In this document: one piece after another, positions 11,401 through 24,600 of the stretch
Position numbering within the stretch: position 1 is the first letter of the stretch
Layout: each line of letters begins with the position of its first letter
Made by a program: the position numbers and the translations under genes
The notes under the pieces: model-generated
The model's database searches: none
What the model saw: only the letters and a program-made list of their open reading frames with translations
What the model was told of the DNA's origin: nothing
DNA from: Tanypteryx hageni
Lineage: Eukaryota; Arthropoda; Insecta; Odonata; Petaluridae
Assembly: GCA_028673005.1 (NCBI GenBank)
Contig: CM054114.1
Location: forward strand, 17,917,137-17,981,136
Direction: 5' to 3'
DNA: 64,000 nucleotides

Positions 11401-12236
11401 TAATTGTTCTATATTTGTAAAACAAAACTCTGGACTGTTCCAATTTAATCAGAACCTTTACAATTATAATACAGGACACAAAAATGATGTTCTTATCAAG
11501 GATTACAGGCTAACAACAATGCCGCCTCAGTGGCTTATAACAAGTTACCTTGTAATATTAAATGTTCTTCAAGTATTCCTATCATTAGAAAACAACTCAA
11601 ATGTTTATTGTTAAATAATAATTTTTATAGTGTTCAATAATTTCTAAGTTCATCAACTGTTTTAATTCTGTAGCGACGTACTATAGCGGTTATTTACCTG
11701 CTCCATGCCTATTTGAGACCTACAGAGTTAATAAAATTATTATTATTATTATTACCTATAATACTAAATGAAAATTCTGAAATCTTTAAAATCTAAAAAA
11801 ATCACATTGTTTCATAATAGTTAATTTAGATTATAAAAATTAATGTCTTATTACCATGACATTATGGTATAATGAAATCTATATCTTCATATGAAGTTTG
11901 TTCAGTTTCTATGCAGGCCATAATATCCGATAGTATTTAGAAACGAAAGAGCAGGTAACAACGGTAAGCAAACCTGGGTACTGCTAAATTCAATATTCTA
12001 GCTTTATTATTTAATCAATAATATTCATCATAGGTGAAATATTTACTTTACAAAAAATATAGTACTATCATTTGAACGCGACGGCAATAAAGGACATGCT
12101 GCAATCTATGGGTGGCTATGAGACTTAACCCTAACCCAAAATTTTTTTCTCGAACTCGTATTTAAGCCGAAGAGTGATTTTTTCATGATAGATTGACAAA
12201 AAACATCAGCTTACATTCGGGCAGATATAGTATATA
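8400..12236. other. Repeat-poor AT-rich stretch, no supported gene
   Basis: Short open frames (8567-8818 plus, 9962-10174 plus, 10321-10557 minus) show no family motif. The 8567 frame ('EWRQQRNMLKSLEVNY') looks protein-like but I do not recognise it. A TA/TG-rich simple repeat lies at about 11338-11390 and an ATT repeat at about 11739-11755. Confidence 0.4.
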
Positions 12237-12238
12237 TA

Positions 12239-12870
12239 CCATATATGCTGGCGTATAAGTCGACCTTGATTTTTTGGATTGTATGTGTTTATTTGCGCAC
12301 CAACAGTTAGAGTTATAGGCATTTCGGATTGTAAATACACGACTAGATTATTCACCGTTTAAGTCGACCCCCCACTTTTTCACTAAAAAAAACTTTGAAT
12401 GAAAAATACGAGGAATTTTATGGTTTTAAAACCTAAATGTAACCTTTTCCAAAAAATGCAGCGTCGATTTTTGAGTTATTAAATCATTTGTTTAATTTAA
12501 GAAAGATCAGTCATACACCGTTTTGCCATCTATTGGCAGAATGTATTTCTACTTATCCTTCATTCCTGTAATTGCAAATAGATAGTTTATCTATTTGATA
12601 TTCAGCAATAAAAACAAAAGTTAATATTTTTATTAACTATTAAAAATAATTATCTTAAATCTTCTAAAATAAATGACAAAATATGTAAACAATAGAGCAG
12701 CTGATTCAAAATGGCGATTACCTACACCATAAGATCAAATGTTTTTATAAATATCAAAGTTTTTAATCTGTTATTTAAGGGTTACATTTTATATTCGGCA
12801 TATAAGTCAATCTTAAGTTTTCGGAATCCTTTTTGAGCTTCAAAGGCTGACTTATAATCCAACATATACA

Positions 12871-12871
<1 letters not shown>
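12239..12871. mobile_element. TA-flanked TIR element (MITE), 633 bp
   Basis: The left end starts CCATATATGCTGGCGTATAA and the reverse complement of the right end starts CTGTATATGTTGGATTATAA, both followed by GTC-A/G-CCTT. This gives imperfect terminal inverted repeats of about 30 bp flanked by TA. That pattern fits Tc1/mariner-pogo MITEs. The interior has no ORF. The right end runs directly into a long TA microsatellite. Confidence 0.7.

Positions 12872-12958
<87 letters not shown>
12872..12958. repeat. (TA)n microsatellite
   Basis: An almost pure alternating TA run of about 87 bases abutting the MITE end. It may have grown from the TA target duplication. Confidence 0.95.
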
Positions 12959-12959
<1 letters not shown>

Positions 12960-12960
<1 letters not shown>

Positions 12961-13322
12961 CATCTCCCCAACTCCGTCAGTGGGAGCTTTCGCATATCCA
13001 TCTCCTAAACTCCTTCACTCCCCCTGGCCTCAACCTTCGATAGCTTTTCACTCCCTTTCTGTCTTCTCCCAACCCAACCCCCTCCGTATCCTCGACCTTT
13101 CCGCACTATCCCCATGCCTCCACCCAGTGTCACTGCCATCAGTTCTCTCTCTGTAGCTGATGAAAGAATAAATCCGAAAGCTTCTACGTTTGTGATGTTT
13201 CTTTGTTGTTTTAGTGTTCTTTTACATGTGTCGCTTCGACATCCCCAGGGCCTCACCAACCTGAAGTCGTCCGATTGGTGAGTGTTCACTGGGCTTCCTC
13301 ATCCCAACATCTTGTTGCCATC
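12960..13322. repeat. Repeat-like block between two TA microsatellites
   Basis: A more GC-rich 360-bp block, C/T-rich in its first half, lies between two (TA)n tracts. On the minus strand it has a 94-codon frame including 'KTLKQQRNITNVEAF'-like sequence with no domain I recognise. Its sharp composition borders suggest an inserted element, perhaps the 3' end of a retroelement. Identity unknown. Confidence 0.35.
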
Positions 13323-13332
13323 CATATATATA

Positions 13333-13372
<40 letters not shown>
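13323..13372. repeat. TA-rich microsatellite
   Basis: TA repeat with a few interruptions, closing the block described at 12960-13322. Confidence 0.9.
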
Positions 13373-13374
<2 letters not shown>

Positions 13375-13432
13375 TGAATTTAATATAAGTAGAAGGGATT
13401 AAAATAAAAAATATGTTATGTGCACTAACAGT

Positions 13433-15483
13433 TTTATTAAAAAGAATTGTTTAATTAATTAGCAGAAAATTGCACAACTTCAAGAAGCTCTTATGCTTTT
13501 CTTTTAAATGTTTGACTGAAGTGGCAGAAATGCTTGATAGTTAGGTTCCAAAATGCTAAGGCTACAAATCCTTGTCATTTTTTTACGTGTTATGCTATTT
13601 GTACTATGAATTAATATTGCTATAAAACAGGCCTTGGTAGGTTCTGTTTCTTTGTGAAGCTTTATGAAAAAAATAAACTGCCATACAACTATGCACTCAT
13701 GCAAACTATGTGTAAAAGTTCCATACTTCAAAATATCGATTTACATTTTGAAGCAAGTATCTGCCACAACAATCCCACTTTTTCTTGGCATTTCTTATGT
13801 GTATTAACACTTTCAGTAAAAATGAGGTATTGACACACTTTAAAAGTCTGTTAAAGACAATGCAGGTAAAAATATCAAAGAATCGAGCATTATTTTTTAA
13901 AAGGCCACATACACAAATAACTTCCAGTTACAATTAACAACAAACAAAAGATTAAGCCAAACTCATTACACCTATTTGGTTAGAAGCAAATTTTACAATA
14001 ACAGGTTTAAAACTATCAACATCAAAAATGAACGTAATCTTTATCACTGGTTTCCATAAACAATAATTCGAGATGACCACATTGTGCATATATATTAAAG
14101 TCCAACCACAGTAAATTCCAAAATTTGTGACAATTAATCCTAATGGATTAGTTGTGTACAGATCACAGTTATGGGAAAGAATGCCAGCATGACACAGATG
14201 ACAAAAATATCTAGTCTTTTTTACAGTGTCAAATTTCAATCCTCAAACAACGTTCAAAGATGGCATTCGTTACTTTTGTTCAACACTTAAAGCGTGCAAC
14301 ATGGATTTTCCACGAGGAAAGAGAAAAAATTGGTAAAATCATCGATTCCTATGAGGTGCAGACTTCCCAACAAAACTTCACCTGAAACATTTTAAATTTC
14401 TTCCATTCTTACAAGTTCACTGATATCGGCTCGGCCTGAAGCAAAACACAGAATCAGATTCTTATGCGGAGATACACTTGTTAAACAACCATGGCACTCA
14501 AAATTCTCATTCACATCCAATCCTGTACAAATCAGACATCACAAAATATTACAGGTGGCTTCTCCAAACTTGCTTTGATACCTTCCTTCATCGTAAAATA
14601 GTTCACTTCCATTTTGAGGCTGGACAGAAATGAATAGAAAAAGCCTACTACAAGGTTTTAAAATGCTTATGTGAAGCACACTTTAGACAAAATGGGTTGT
14701 GTCCAAAATATGGCCACAGAGAGAGAGACAAATTGTTTATATGTAAAAAAGTAGCAAAACATAGTCCTTTAAGGCAGTTATAAAATGAGAGAAATGCAAG
14801 TTGCTGAAGCAAACAGTGTTTGCCTTTCATTTTTTTATAGGAAATTTCAATAAGATTTAGAAGGTACATTCCCAGCCCTTATAGCAAAACAACTTAGTAT
14901 TTTGAGCAAGGCATTTCCAGCATCTTCACAATGTTCATAGAAACATCACTTAAAATATTCCGTAACTGTAGTTGTTTAATCAATTAACCTAAGAAAAATA
15001 TCATAATTGGTAAGGAATATAATAATAAAGAATAATAATTAATCGATCAAGTTTGACAAATTAAAAAAAATGGAAAATATTTTACCAGAAAATTAATTAC
15101 AGCATTTAAAATAACCGAGGTTAGTTAAAATATATTTAAGACTGAGGTACCAGTCCAATATTTTAAGAACCAAATAATGAAAGTTTCAATATTCTCTATC
15201 TCACGTTATAATGAATATAAAATGGTAGCATACTGAAAACCTCAATGGTAGCTTTTTAAAACCACAAGTTCATTCTCACAACTTTTTGACTCTCATTAAA
15301 ACAACTTTTGCTGCCTTTTGAGGCAAGCAAACAAATAAGAAAATTCTCCAACTATGAAAACATTAGTGTGGGAGATGGATGGTTGGCCTTTGTCCTCGTG
15401 TAAACTGTGAGCACAATTTTGTAAAATGGCCAACCATAATTATCTCCCAGCAGAGCACTCACTGTCTGTAAATTCCTCGACTT
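13433..15483 (-). other. Probable 3' UTR and downstream region of spastin
   Basis: This 2 kb lies directly downstream (minus strand) of the spastin stop codon. It is AT-rich and has no element ends or repeat partners in the window, unlike the introns. TTTATT at 13433-13438 reads AATAAA on the minus strand and is a possible polyadenylation signal, but other A-rich signals could serve. The UTR end is inferred. Confidence 0.4.
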
Positions 15484-15647
15484 TTACATGCTAACATCTC
15501 CGAACTCTTGGTTCCACTTTTCATAAGCGGAAAGACTCAGAGGTGAAACACTTCGACGTATCCTCTTCAATGAGTCCACAAAGTCCTGAAACGTTATGCA
15601 GCGAACACTGTTTGGGTCCATGCAACGAAGCTGTTCTTGGTTGAGTT
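15484..15647 (-). CDS. spas: Spastin last coding exon
   Basis: Acceptor TTTCAAAAG (completes a Glu codon started in the previous exon), 53 codons, then TAA at 15486-15484. It encodes '[20 protein letters not shown]' to '[17 protein letters not shown]'. This is the C-terminal helix region that stabilises the spastin hexamer. The frame is too short to stand out alone but matches the family end to end. Confidence 0.95.
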
Positions 15648-18600
15648 CTTTTGAAACAAAGAAAGAAAAATAATTAATATTATTTTGTATGGATGTGAGA
15701 TAAAAGGATGTGGATGGAGAAGTATAAAAAACTGGAAAGTAAGTGCATATGAAAGGCTATGGATGGATTTGCTTATTAGGTGTAAAGGAAAAAGATTGCA
15801 AAGAAAAAGTGCTTTGGTAATGAAGACAGATGTGATAAACAGAGAATATGGGTTAACCCCTTAAGTGAACACATGATTTTCTCTATCCAATCTTATCTTA
15901 TAAGATTGCATTTATGGCCTGCAGAAAATATATTTTAAAATATCATTATTTCAACAAAATAGATAGAGACTTTTGGAACACCCTGTACTTACCGTATATA
16001 CTTGTGTATAATGCGCACTCAAACTTTTTGCCAAAAAAATCCACTCTTTCGTATACCCTGTACACACACCCTAGATTTTGCGGGGTATAAGAACAAAATA
16101 TTAGAATTATATTGTCATGTTAGGTATTAACTAGAGTACCATAAATAAATACTGACCCTTCCTGGGTTATGCAAAACTCGATTTATGCAAATCCGTCTTT
16201 ACGTAAAAACCTCCAAAACTTAATTTTTTAAATCTGAAAATTCTGAGTTGTGGATATTTGCTTACAAGGCAAAATGCTTCAGGCTTAAAGGTCAAATGTT
16301 GAATGGATTTTAGACACATCAATTTATTTTAAAATTATCAAACTACACGTAACACTTATTTACGGAATATGTATTAATTGGCTAGAGATATTTAATGACA
16401 GTATTTAATACAAAATCTTAAATTTCGTTGTGCATCGTGGTCGCCTTCCTCACATAGTTATTTGGTGCTGAAGGTGATGAGGAAGATGAATTCTATGGGT
16501 TTTAAATTACTTATATCGTTAATTATACATAATTTATTCATTAACTAAAAAATTATTTCAATTTGCGTATATACTAGGTTTTTTGTTTTCGATCCGTGTT
16601 TTGCGGGAAGTCTACCTTGTGATTTTGCAGGAGACTACCGCAATCAGCTGATTAGCTAGTGAAATGTAGAGTATTTGGAGAGGATGGAAATACAATTGTA
16701 AGTAAATAGGTGTTTGATACGTTTAATAAATATATGTATAAGCTGGATTATGGGTAATTAGCATGGTTTTCCCCTCAATTCACCCAAAAAGTGATAATCT
16801 GGTGCAAGTGTTACCCATGTATAGCGTGCACCCCTACTTTATGGCTTAAAATTCTGGTCTTCAAACTGCGGGTTATACACAAGTATATATGGTAATTAAA
16901 ATTTTTTATTTCATAGAAAATTTACCAAAAAACAAATCAAAACATCTGTTATAACCTATTTAAGCATATTTAACAACAATTCCATTTATTTAATGCATAT
17001 TATAATAATTTTTAATAACTTTTTACATAGAAGTGGTTATTGTTCTTTTTTCACTCCTATGTTACACTCATAAAAATCCCCAATATTTTACATGAAATAT
17101 ACCTGTCTTCAAATCAATAAACACAAATATAAGGTATGAATTTAAACAATTACTTGTATATTTAATCTGGGATACATTATTTGCATGCTATTATTTATCG
17201 CATGTGAACATTCACTTGTGCTTCATACTGATCCTACCAAGTTGGAAATAATCACACCAGATGGCAAAATCCAATAAGTAACCTGTTGAAGAAAGTGCAT
17301 CTATAAAAGCTCTGCCCAATGAGAAAAATACTGTATTTACCCGAATCCAAGACGAGGTTTTTATCCCAAATTTCAGCTTGCAAAAATCGAGGGTCGTCTT
17401 CAATTTGAGTACAAAGTGGTAAACCATCAATGCATCATGGTCATTTCAATGCGCATCAATTCATCACACGTCAAACTCATCACGTGTCACTATATCACAT
17501 GTCAATTCATCACTCGACAAATTCGTCATGACAAAAATTCGTCGCGAGACAAATTGGACTGGTGTATGGCAAGAGGATACACTTGTTGGGTTGGGAGTCA
17601 TCCCCTGCTATACACCATCCTTGCATAATTCGAAAAGAGAATTGCACTTCATTCTGGTATCATTGAAATATAAAGAAAAATTTTGTTTTGGAAAAATTCT
17701 CTCCCTGCCGTACACGTCATGGCGCCTTCCAATTTGTCTCGCGACAAATTTGTAAAGCATGATGAGTTTTTTGTGTGGTGTTTTGATGAGCAATGAGTTT
17801 TTAGTGCGACAAAGTAACCATGATGAACTTACCACAACGAGTTGTTGTAGAACTGTAGGAAATATGGTTATGTGTATAATTGATTTTTTTAAACAAAGGA
17901 AACAATAGATAAAATATCTTGATCTACTGAAACTTTTCATTGCAAACTTAAGATCCTGATTTCAATTAATACAGCATTAATTTTCAAAAATATATATTTA
18001 AAATGTTTTTTCTCAAACAAAAATTTGAAATCAACCATTTCAATTAGAGAATGAACTAATATAACTACACCGAATGCGTGTGTTCGAAATATACACCAAA
18101 TACATTCATGAGAAAATGGGTGATAAAATCTTTTTTCTGTTTTGACAGTCTGCTAAAAGGGGAAGGGGTTATATTAGATTCGGGGTCGTCTTGGATTTGG
18201 GCAAATATGGTAATTCTTTATCAGAGCGCACCTATGAATGCTATCCCCATTACATGGAAGACTACGGTGTGCATCTCACGATGTTCTCTCCATATAAGGG
18301 GTTAAAAACAGGAAAATTTTCATGATAAAAATTCTTGAAATATAACCCAGGTAATTTTCCTGAGATTTTTAAACCAAAAAGATTAACCAATATGGAGGCT
18401 TCTTCATTTTTTACGCAGTGTAACACATTTACTCTAGTTTACCATCATAAAACTCACTTCCTTAATACACATATCCCTTCATCCAATACTCACAGCATTT
18501 TACCTAAGGGATGATAAAATTCTTTTCAATTTTATGAAAAAAACAATGAAAATATTTCATGACTAGAGAAATTAACTTTTCAATAAAAGTTACTGCTAGA

Positions 18601-21600
18601 CATAACCAATTAAAACCAATTAATATATTGGGTTAATTTCAGTGTAAAAATATTAGAGATATTAAACAATTTATGTATTAATAATTTAATGATAAAATTC
18701 ATCTCATATTTAAGAGGAATCCAAATCTACTGCAGATGTGACTGTAATTGATGTAGGCTTTGAAGCTCCATAAAAGTAAGTTCCAGACGAATGTAAGAAT
18801 AAAAGAAACCTTAATGCTACTTTTTTGTTTCATACGAATCCAATTTCTTCTTTCCATGTTAGAGTGTGGTTGTTGGGAAAAATTCCCTTGCCAGCTTGAA
18901 GTTAAACATGACCATTTCAAATTTTAGGCATGCAAGTAGACGTTGGAATGTATGAGTTTCTGTAAGGCAGGAGAAAAATTTTGCCTTGACCGGGAATATA
19001 ACTTGGGTTTTCCACTTAACGGGCAGATATTCTACCACAGAATTACCGAGTCAGACTAATTCTGTTTCAGAATTGGGCACTTCTGGCTGAGGCCAAGCTA
19101 GAAATGCATCAACCTTCCCCAACAGATATACATCATGGGGAGCATATTTAACTGGCCATCTCAGTTTTGAGAGGTTCCAGGACTTTTGGTCCAAAGACAT
19201 TTCTTCAATTTTTTTGTCCACAGGCATTTCATCCAATTTTCCTTGTCGAAATACAATTCATCCAAGGACATTATGTCCAAATGTTTTTTCATCCAAAGAC
19301 AATTTTTTCAAAAACCATTTTGTTCGACTGTTTTTTTGTCCCAAGTGTATGGGGACATTTCATCCAAGTTTTAGCATTTTTAAAATTCTGTTTCGTTTCA
19401 TTTTGGTGAGCCTAAGATAAGGGGGGAGGTGGAAAGAGAAAACTTCCCAATAAATATAGAATATATGGGTATTTATCGACAGGGAATATCATAAGTATTA
19501 AAAATATGCAGGAATGATAACAAAAGGATAGTGGAAAGGTAGGAGGCAAGAAATAGGTAATATGGATATCTATTGCCTGGGAGTTTCATATTTGATCTAT
19601 ATGAAATTCAGAGCTGATAAATACTTATACAGTAAACTCTCGTCCAACGCAAGGGTTAGGTTCCTTGAGAATGGCATGTTAGGTAAATCCACATTGGACA
19701 AACCTAATACCTTATGGGTTTAATGGGGATACGCAAATGCGGCCGTGTAAAGTCTTCCCCTCCATACCTAGATTCGTAGATTTTTCACGAATACCCAAAT
19801 AAAAGGCTATACCTATTCAGACAAAAATATAATAAAAAACAATAAAATCATAAACATTATGACATTTACATATAATAAATAAAAATGGGACAAATCATTG
19901 CATTTCATATGAACGTGGCCAAACTGAGCAAGACGGAGATGATTGGAGACGAGACCGTCTGCAAAGTTGCAAAGAGACAGTCAGAGATGACAGGGCTCAA
20001 TCACAGACCCTGTATTTAGTTTCTGAGAAATCTACACAAACTATGAGCACGAATAATGAGAAATATTAACTTTGACACAATGTGGCTTGTAGTTTCATGC
20101 AGTATGCTGCATATATGGGTAATATTTAAATAAAATTGCATTCAAATACTCTATAAAATATTCATGCAGCAAAGTCGCTAATGAGAAAAAAATAAAGCAT
20201 GTTTGGCTGATCGCTTATGTTCAAATTTTCCGCTTTCGGCAAATAATTGTTCTCATATATTTTTGCATGTATAAGCAAATCCGTGTTGGACAAACCTGCG
20301 TTGGACAAGGGTCAACTGTATTGCCTCTATTTGCTGAAAAGTTTTCTCCCCTCCCATCCTCATCACAGGACGAATATCTACAATAAATCCTTTCAAGTCT
20401 CCGGTTGCCGACTCTGGAATAACTTAGATGAGAATTTTAAAACATCTCCCTCTTTAAACTCATTCAAACGCACCTGTGTCACTCACTTTCTAAAACAACA
20501 AAGTAATCCTTAATCATCTCATTACACTCCCCATAAATTAGCCTTACTCAAGTTTTTTTTGTATTGTCTTATATTACTTTGTATTTTTTAATATAATTTT
20601 GTATTTTTTTTTACATATATATTTTTTTTCTATTGTTTATATATATATATTGTGTTGTTTTTATTTTTTTTCTATTGTTTTATATTATTTTGTATTGTAT
20701 TATATTATTTATGTATTTTATATCTTTTCCTGCTTTCTTATAATATGCATGCCCCAACAACATTCTTTATATTCATTCATTGTATATATTTCATCTCATT
20801 CTGCATACTTGTATATTTCTTGTTTACATTACGTTATTACCTTTACGTGTACTTTTTTTATGACGGTATATAATTACGCTGTATATACGAACTCTCCCAC
20901 TGTACATACTCCTTTCTATTTAATATTGTAGTTTTGTATTACCATATGTACACTATCTAGGGTTTTCGCAGGTTTTTCACACCCCCCTTCTTAGTGGGTG
21001 TTTATAATGTATTTTGTTATACCTTATTTTATTCTTTTTCTTGTATTTATTATATTGATGAAGGGTTAAATGTAAGAATGGACCTTCTGGTCTAAATTTC
21101 GCCCGAATAAAGACGATTATCTATCTATCTATCCCACATCCTATTGCCACCTAAATGAAACACAAACAGATTTTAGAAAATACTAAAAATTGGGCACAAA
21201 ACTTTTGGCCAAAAAACAATATCTTTCAGAGAAAATGTCCCTGGAGGAAAATAATCTGGTCGAAATATCTTGTGGACAAAAAATAACTGGACAATGTATT
21301 TTGGGCAAAATATCTTTTGGATGAAACGATTTTGAGCCCTTTGAGATGATAATAGGTTTTATTTGAGCATTCCCTATTGAGGACATCTGTTGGAGAAGGT
21401 TGATACTAGCATTGCTTACCTGACCTCCACCAGAAATACCATATTTTGAAACAGGACTAACCTGCCTCTATCTTTCAGAGGTAGAAAATCCAACTGGCAA
21501 GTGGAAGACCAGGGTTCAATTCCTGGTCAAGGCAGAATTTTCCTCCTGCTTTCCATAAATTTGTAGTAAATTGTAAATTAGTTAAAATGTTGCACCTTGT

Positions 21601-24600
21601 TAAGAAGCCAAGTCATGCTTGAGCTGAAACCAAGAGCAAATAAGATCATGCAAGTGAACTTGTAGTATTAGACAATATCGAACTGTGGCAATTTCAGTTG
21701 TCATAACAAAACTCACAAAAATTAATGTACTGCCAATTTCTAGCCCAATATCATCCTATGCCAAACTTTCCAGTCATGCTTCATTAAAATCAAAGATTTG
21801 AAGAAAAGTAATCAAATAAAAATTGTATACAATGCAGAGAAATGTCAGTGTTAAAAATAAAGATTCTTGAAATATTGAAACATAAGAAATGTGTACACTC
21901 TTTCAGACTTGCAGAGAACCTTTGTAAACCATCCACTACATTTAGATTTTCCAATTACTGTATTTATCCGAATTCAAGATGACACTCCTTTTAGCAGACT
22001 GACCCAAACAGAAAAAAGATTTTATGACCTAATTTCTTACTGAACATATTTGGTGTACCAAATTTTACGGCAAATGAGACACACCCCCATTTCAGCAGGG
22101 AATATTTAGGAAAAAAAACCTTCTAGTGTATTTAATCATTTAATATTTACTCCTACTGATATGGAACATGATATTTATTTATTTCCATGCGGCCCCGAAA
22201 CAGCCGTAATCAGCCTTTTACAAGGGGCTCATTAACATTAATTAACAAGGACTATCACAAACATCCATGCCCTAGGTGAAGAAAAAGCCACCTAGGCGGG
22301 ATTCGAACCCGCAACCTTCAGATTGGCAGGCGAGGACGTTACCCCGCCACCACCGAGGCCGGTGATGATGATATGCTATGCATATGCTGCTACCATGTTG
22401 TTGCTGTTATGATCGTTACTTGTACTTAGATATCCATACTACGGTCATCATCATCATCATCATCATGCTTCTGTCCGAAGACAGGTTTTAACTGAATCGC
22501 TGCCTCCATTTCTCTCTCTCCCTAGAAGCCTCTTTTATACCTCTATAAGTAGTATATCCCTGCTTTATATTATCTAATATTCCTATTCTTTTTCTCCCTC
22601 TTCCTCTTTTTCCACTAATTTTTCCTTCTAAGATCGTTCTTTGTAAACACTGTCTTCTCAATATGTGCCCTATCCAATTTGCTTTTCTTTTCCTGATTGT
22701 TTTTATTAGCATCCTATCTTCTCCCACCATTTCTAATACTTCTTCGTTTCTCTTCCTCTCTGTCCATTTCACTTTCATCATTCTTCTCCATACCCACATC
22801 TCAAAACTTTCTAAATATTTTTCCTCCTTTCTCCTTATCGTCCACGTCTCTGCACCATAAAGAGCTATGCTCCATATGTAGCATTTTGCTAATTTCTTCC
22901 TTGTTTCTAGATTTATTTTCTTGCTTGTGAGAAGCTCCTTCTTCTCGTTAAATGCTGCCTTTGCCATTGCAATCCTATTTCTGATGTCCTGTGTACTACT
23001 TCCATCCTGTGCTAAAATACTGCCGAGATATTTGAAACTACTTACTTGTTCCAATTTTTGGCCATTTACCATTATATTTAATTCTTTATGTTCCTTTGAA
23101 ACCACCATGACTTTCGTTTTTTCTGTATTGATCTTCATTCCATATTGTTGGCCAACCTCAACTAGTCTGTCTGTCATCCTCTGAAGCTCTTTCTCGCCTT
23201 CTGCTATTAAGCCCTGATCATCTGCGTATTTAATGGTGGTAATACTTTCACCTCCTATCTTAAATCCTTTCTCTTCCATCAACACTTCTTCTGTTATTGT
23301 TTCTGCATACATATTAAATATCGCTGGTGAAATAGGACAACCCTGCCTCACTCCCCTCCCTATTGAAGTACTTTCTGTTTCTTCTCCTTCAACCCTGACT
23401 CTAATCTTTTGATCAAAGTAAAGGTTTTTAAGCAGTCTTTTATCTTTCCAATCTATTCCTATTTTGTTTAAAATACCCAGCATCTTATCCCATTTCACTC
23501 GGTCAAAAGCTTTCTCCCAATCTACAAAACAAAAATACATATCTTTATTGACTTCTAGCGCTCTTTCTATCATCATCCTCATACATCCTATAGCATCTCT
23601 AGTCCCCCTTCCTCTTCTAAAACCAAACTGATTATCTTGCAGCTCCTTTTCTATTTTACATTCAATTCTTTTGGTTATTATTCTGGTTAGAACTTTAGCT
23701 GTATGAGAAATTAAACTAATAGTTCTGTAATCCTTACAACATTTTGCATTGTTCTTTTTCTCCAGTGGTACCATCACAACATCTAAAAAATCTTCAGGCC
23801 ATACGCCAGTATCATATACTTGGTTAAAAAATTTTGTGAGTTGCTTAACTGCTTTAGACCCCAAAACCTTAAGAACGTCCACGGGTATATCATCACTCCC
23901 AACTGCCTTTCTTCTTTTCATGTCATCAATTGCTCTTTTAACTTCAGACTCGAGAATACTTGGTCCTAGCTGATCTTCTTCCACATCCTCTTCTTCATTT
24001 AATTCAATATTTCTTGGCTTTCCTTCTTTGTCATACAGAACCTCAATGTATTCTTTCCAGACATTCTTTACATTGTCTGGCTCCGATACTATTTTACCAC
24101 TTTTGTTCATGATTCCTTTACGTCCTATCTTTCTTGCTTTTTTCTTGAATAGTTCCCTTGCTTTGCTATACATGAGGTCTGTTCTACAAATTCTTTCACA
24201 TTCGACAATCTCCTCGCATTTCTCATTTATCCACTGTTCTCTGGCTTTATCTGTTTCCCTTCTTAAAGCATTATTTAACTCCTTGTACTTTCTTTGGCCT
24301 TCTTCAGTGTTTATGTTCTTCCACTTTCTCCGCTCTTCCATTTTTTGCAGCATGGCTGCTGTGATCCAGGGTTTTTTGTTTCTTTCACCCGTTATCTTTC
24401 CTACCTTCTTTTCCATTACATCTTTAATGTTGCTATGGATGTATCTCCACTCCTCATCTACATTCTTCCTATTTTCTTCATCTCTCTCCCCCAACCTTTC
24501 CTCCAGCTCAGTCATGATAGCCTCCTTGTTTTTAAGGAGTTCCTCTAAGTTCCATTTCTTGTTAACTCTTACGTTTCTCTTAACGCTCTTCAGTCTACAT

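Larger units (their letters stand above)
19172..21345. mobile_element. Long-TIR element built of GTCC/AAGACA subrepeats, with nested insertions
   Basis: The segment 19172-19412 and the reverse complement of about 21145-21345 are homologous along about 200-240 bp. They end in matching blocks TTAGCATTTTTAAAATTCTG and TTAGTATTTTCTAAAATCTG. Both arms are made of short ' TTTTGTCC / TTTCATCCAA ' units. The flanks contain TTTGAGA on both sides, perhaps a decayed target duplication. The interior carries a Tigger-like MITE and a LINE tail. Confidence 0.65.

Noticed and set aside
12775..12963. Minus-strand Ile/Tyr repeat ORF
   Set aside because: Pure translation of the TA microsatellite.
17420..17830. 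CRISPR-like array from regularly spaced GTCAA words
   Set aside because: Repeats are degenerate, not uniformly spaced, and lie in a eukaryotic TIR element.
20599..20931. Tyr/Phe-rich 110-codon ORF
   Set aside because: T-rich 3' UTR of the LINE fragment; hydrophobicity is a product of composition.
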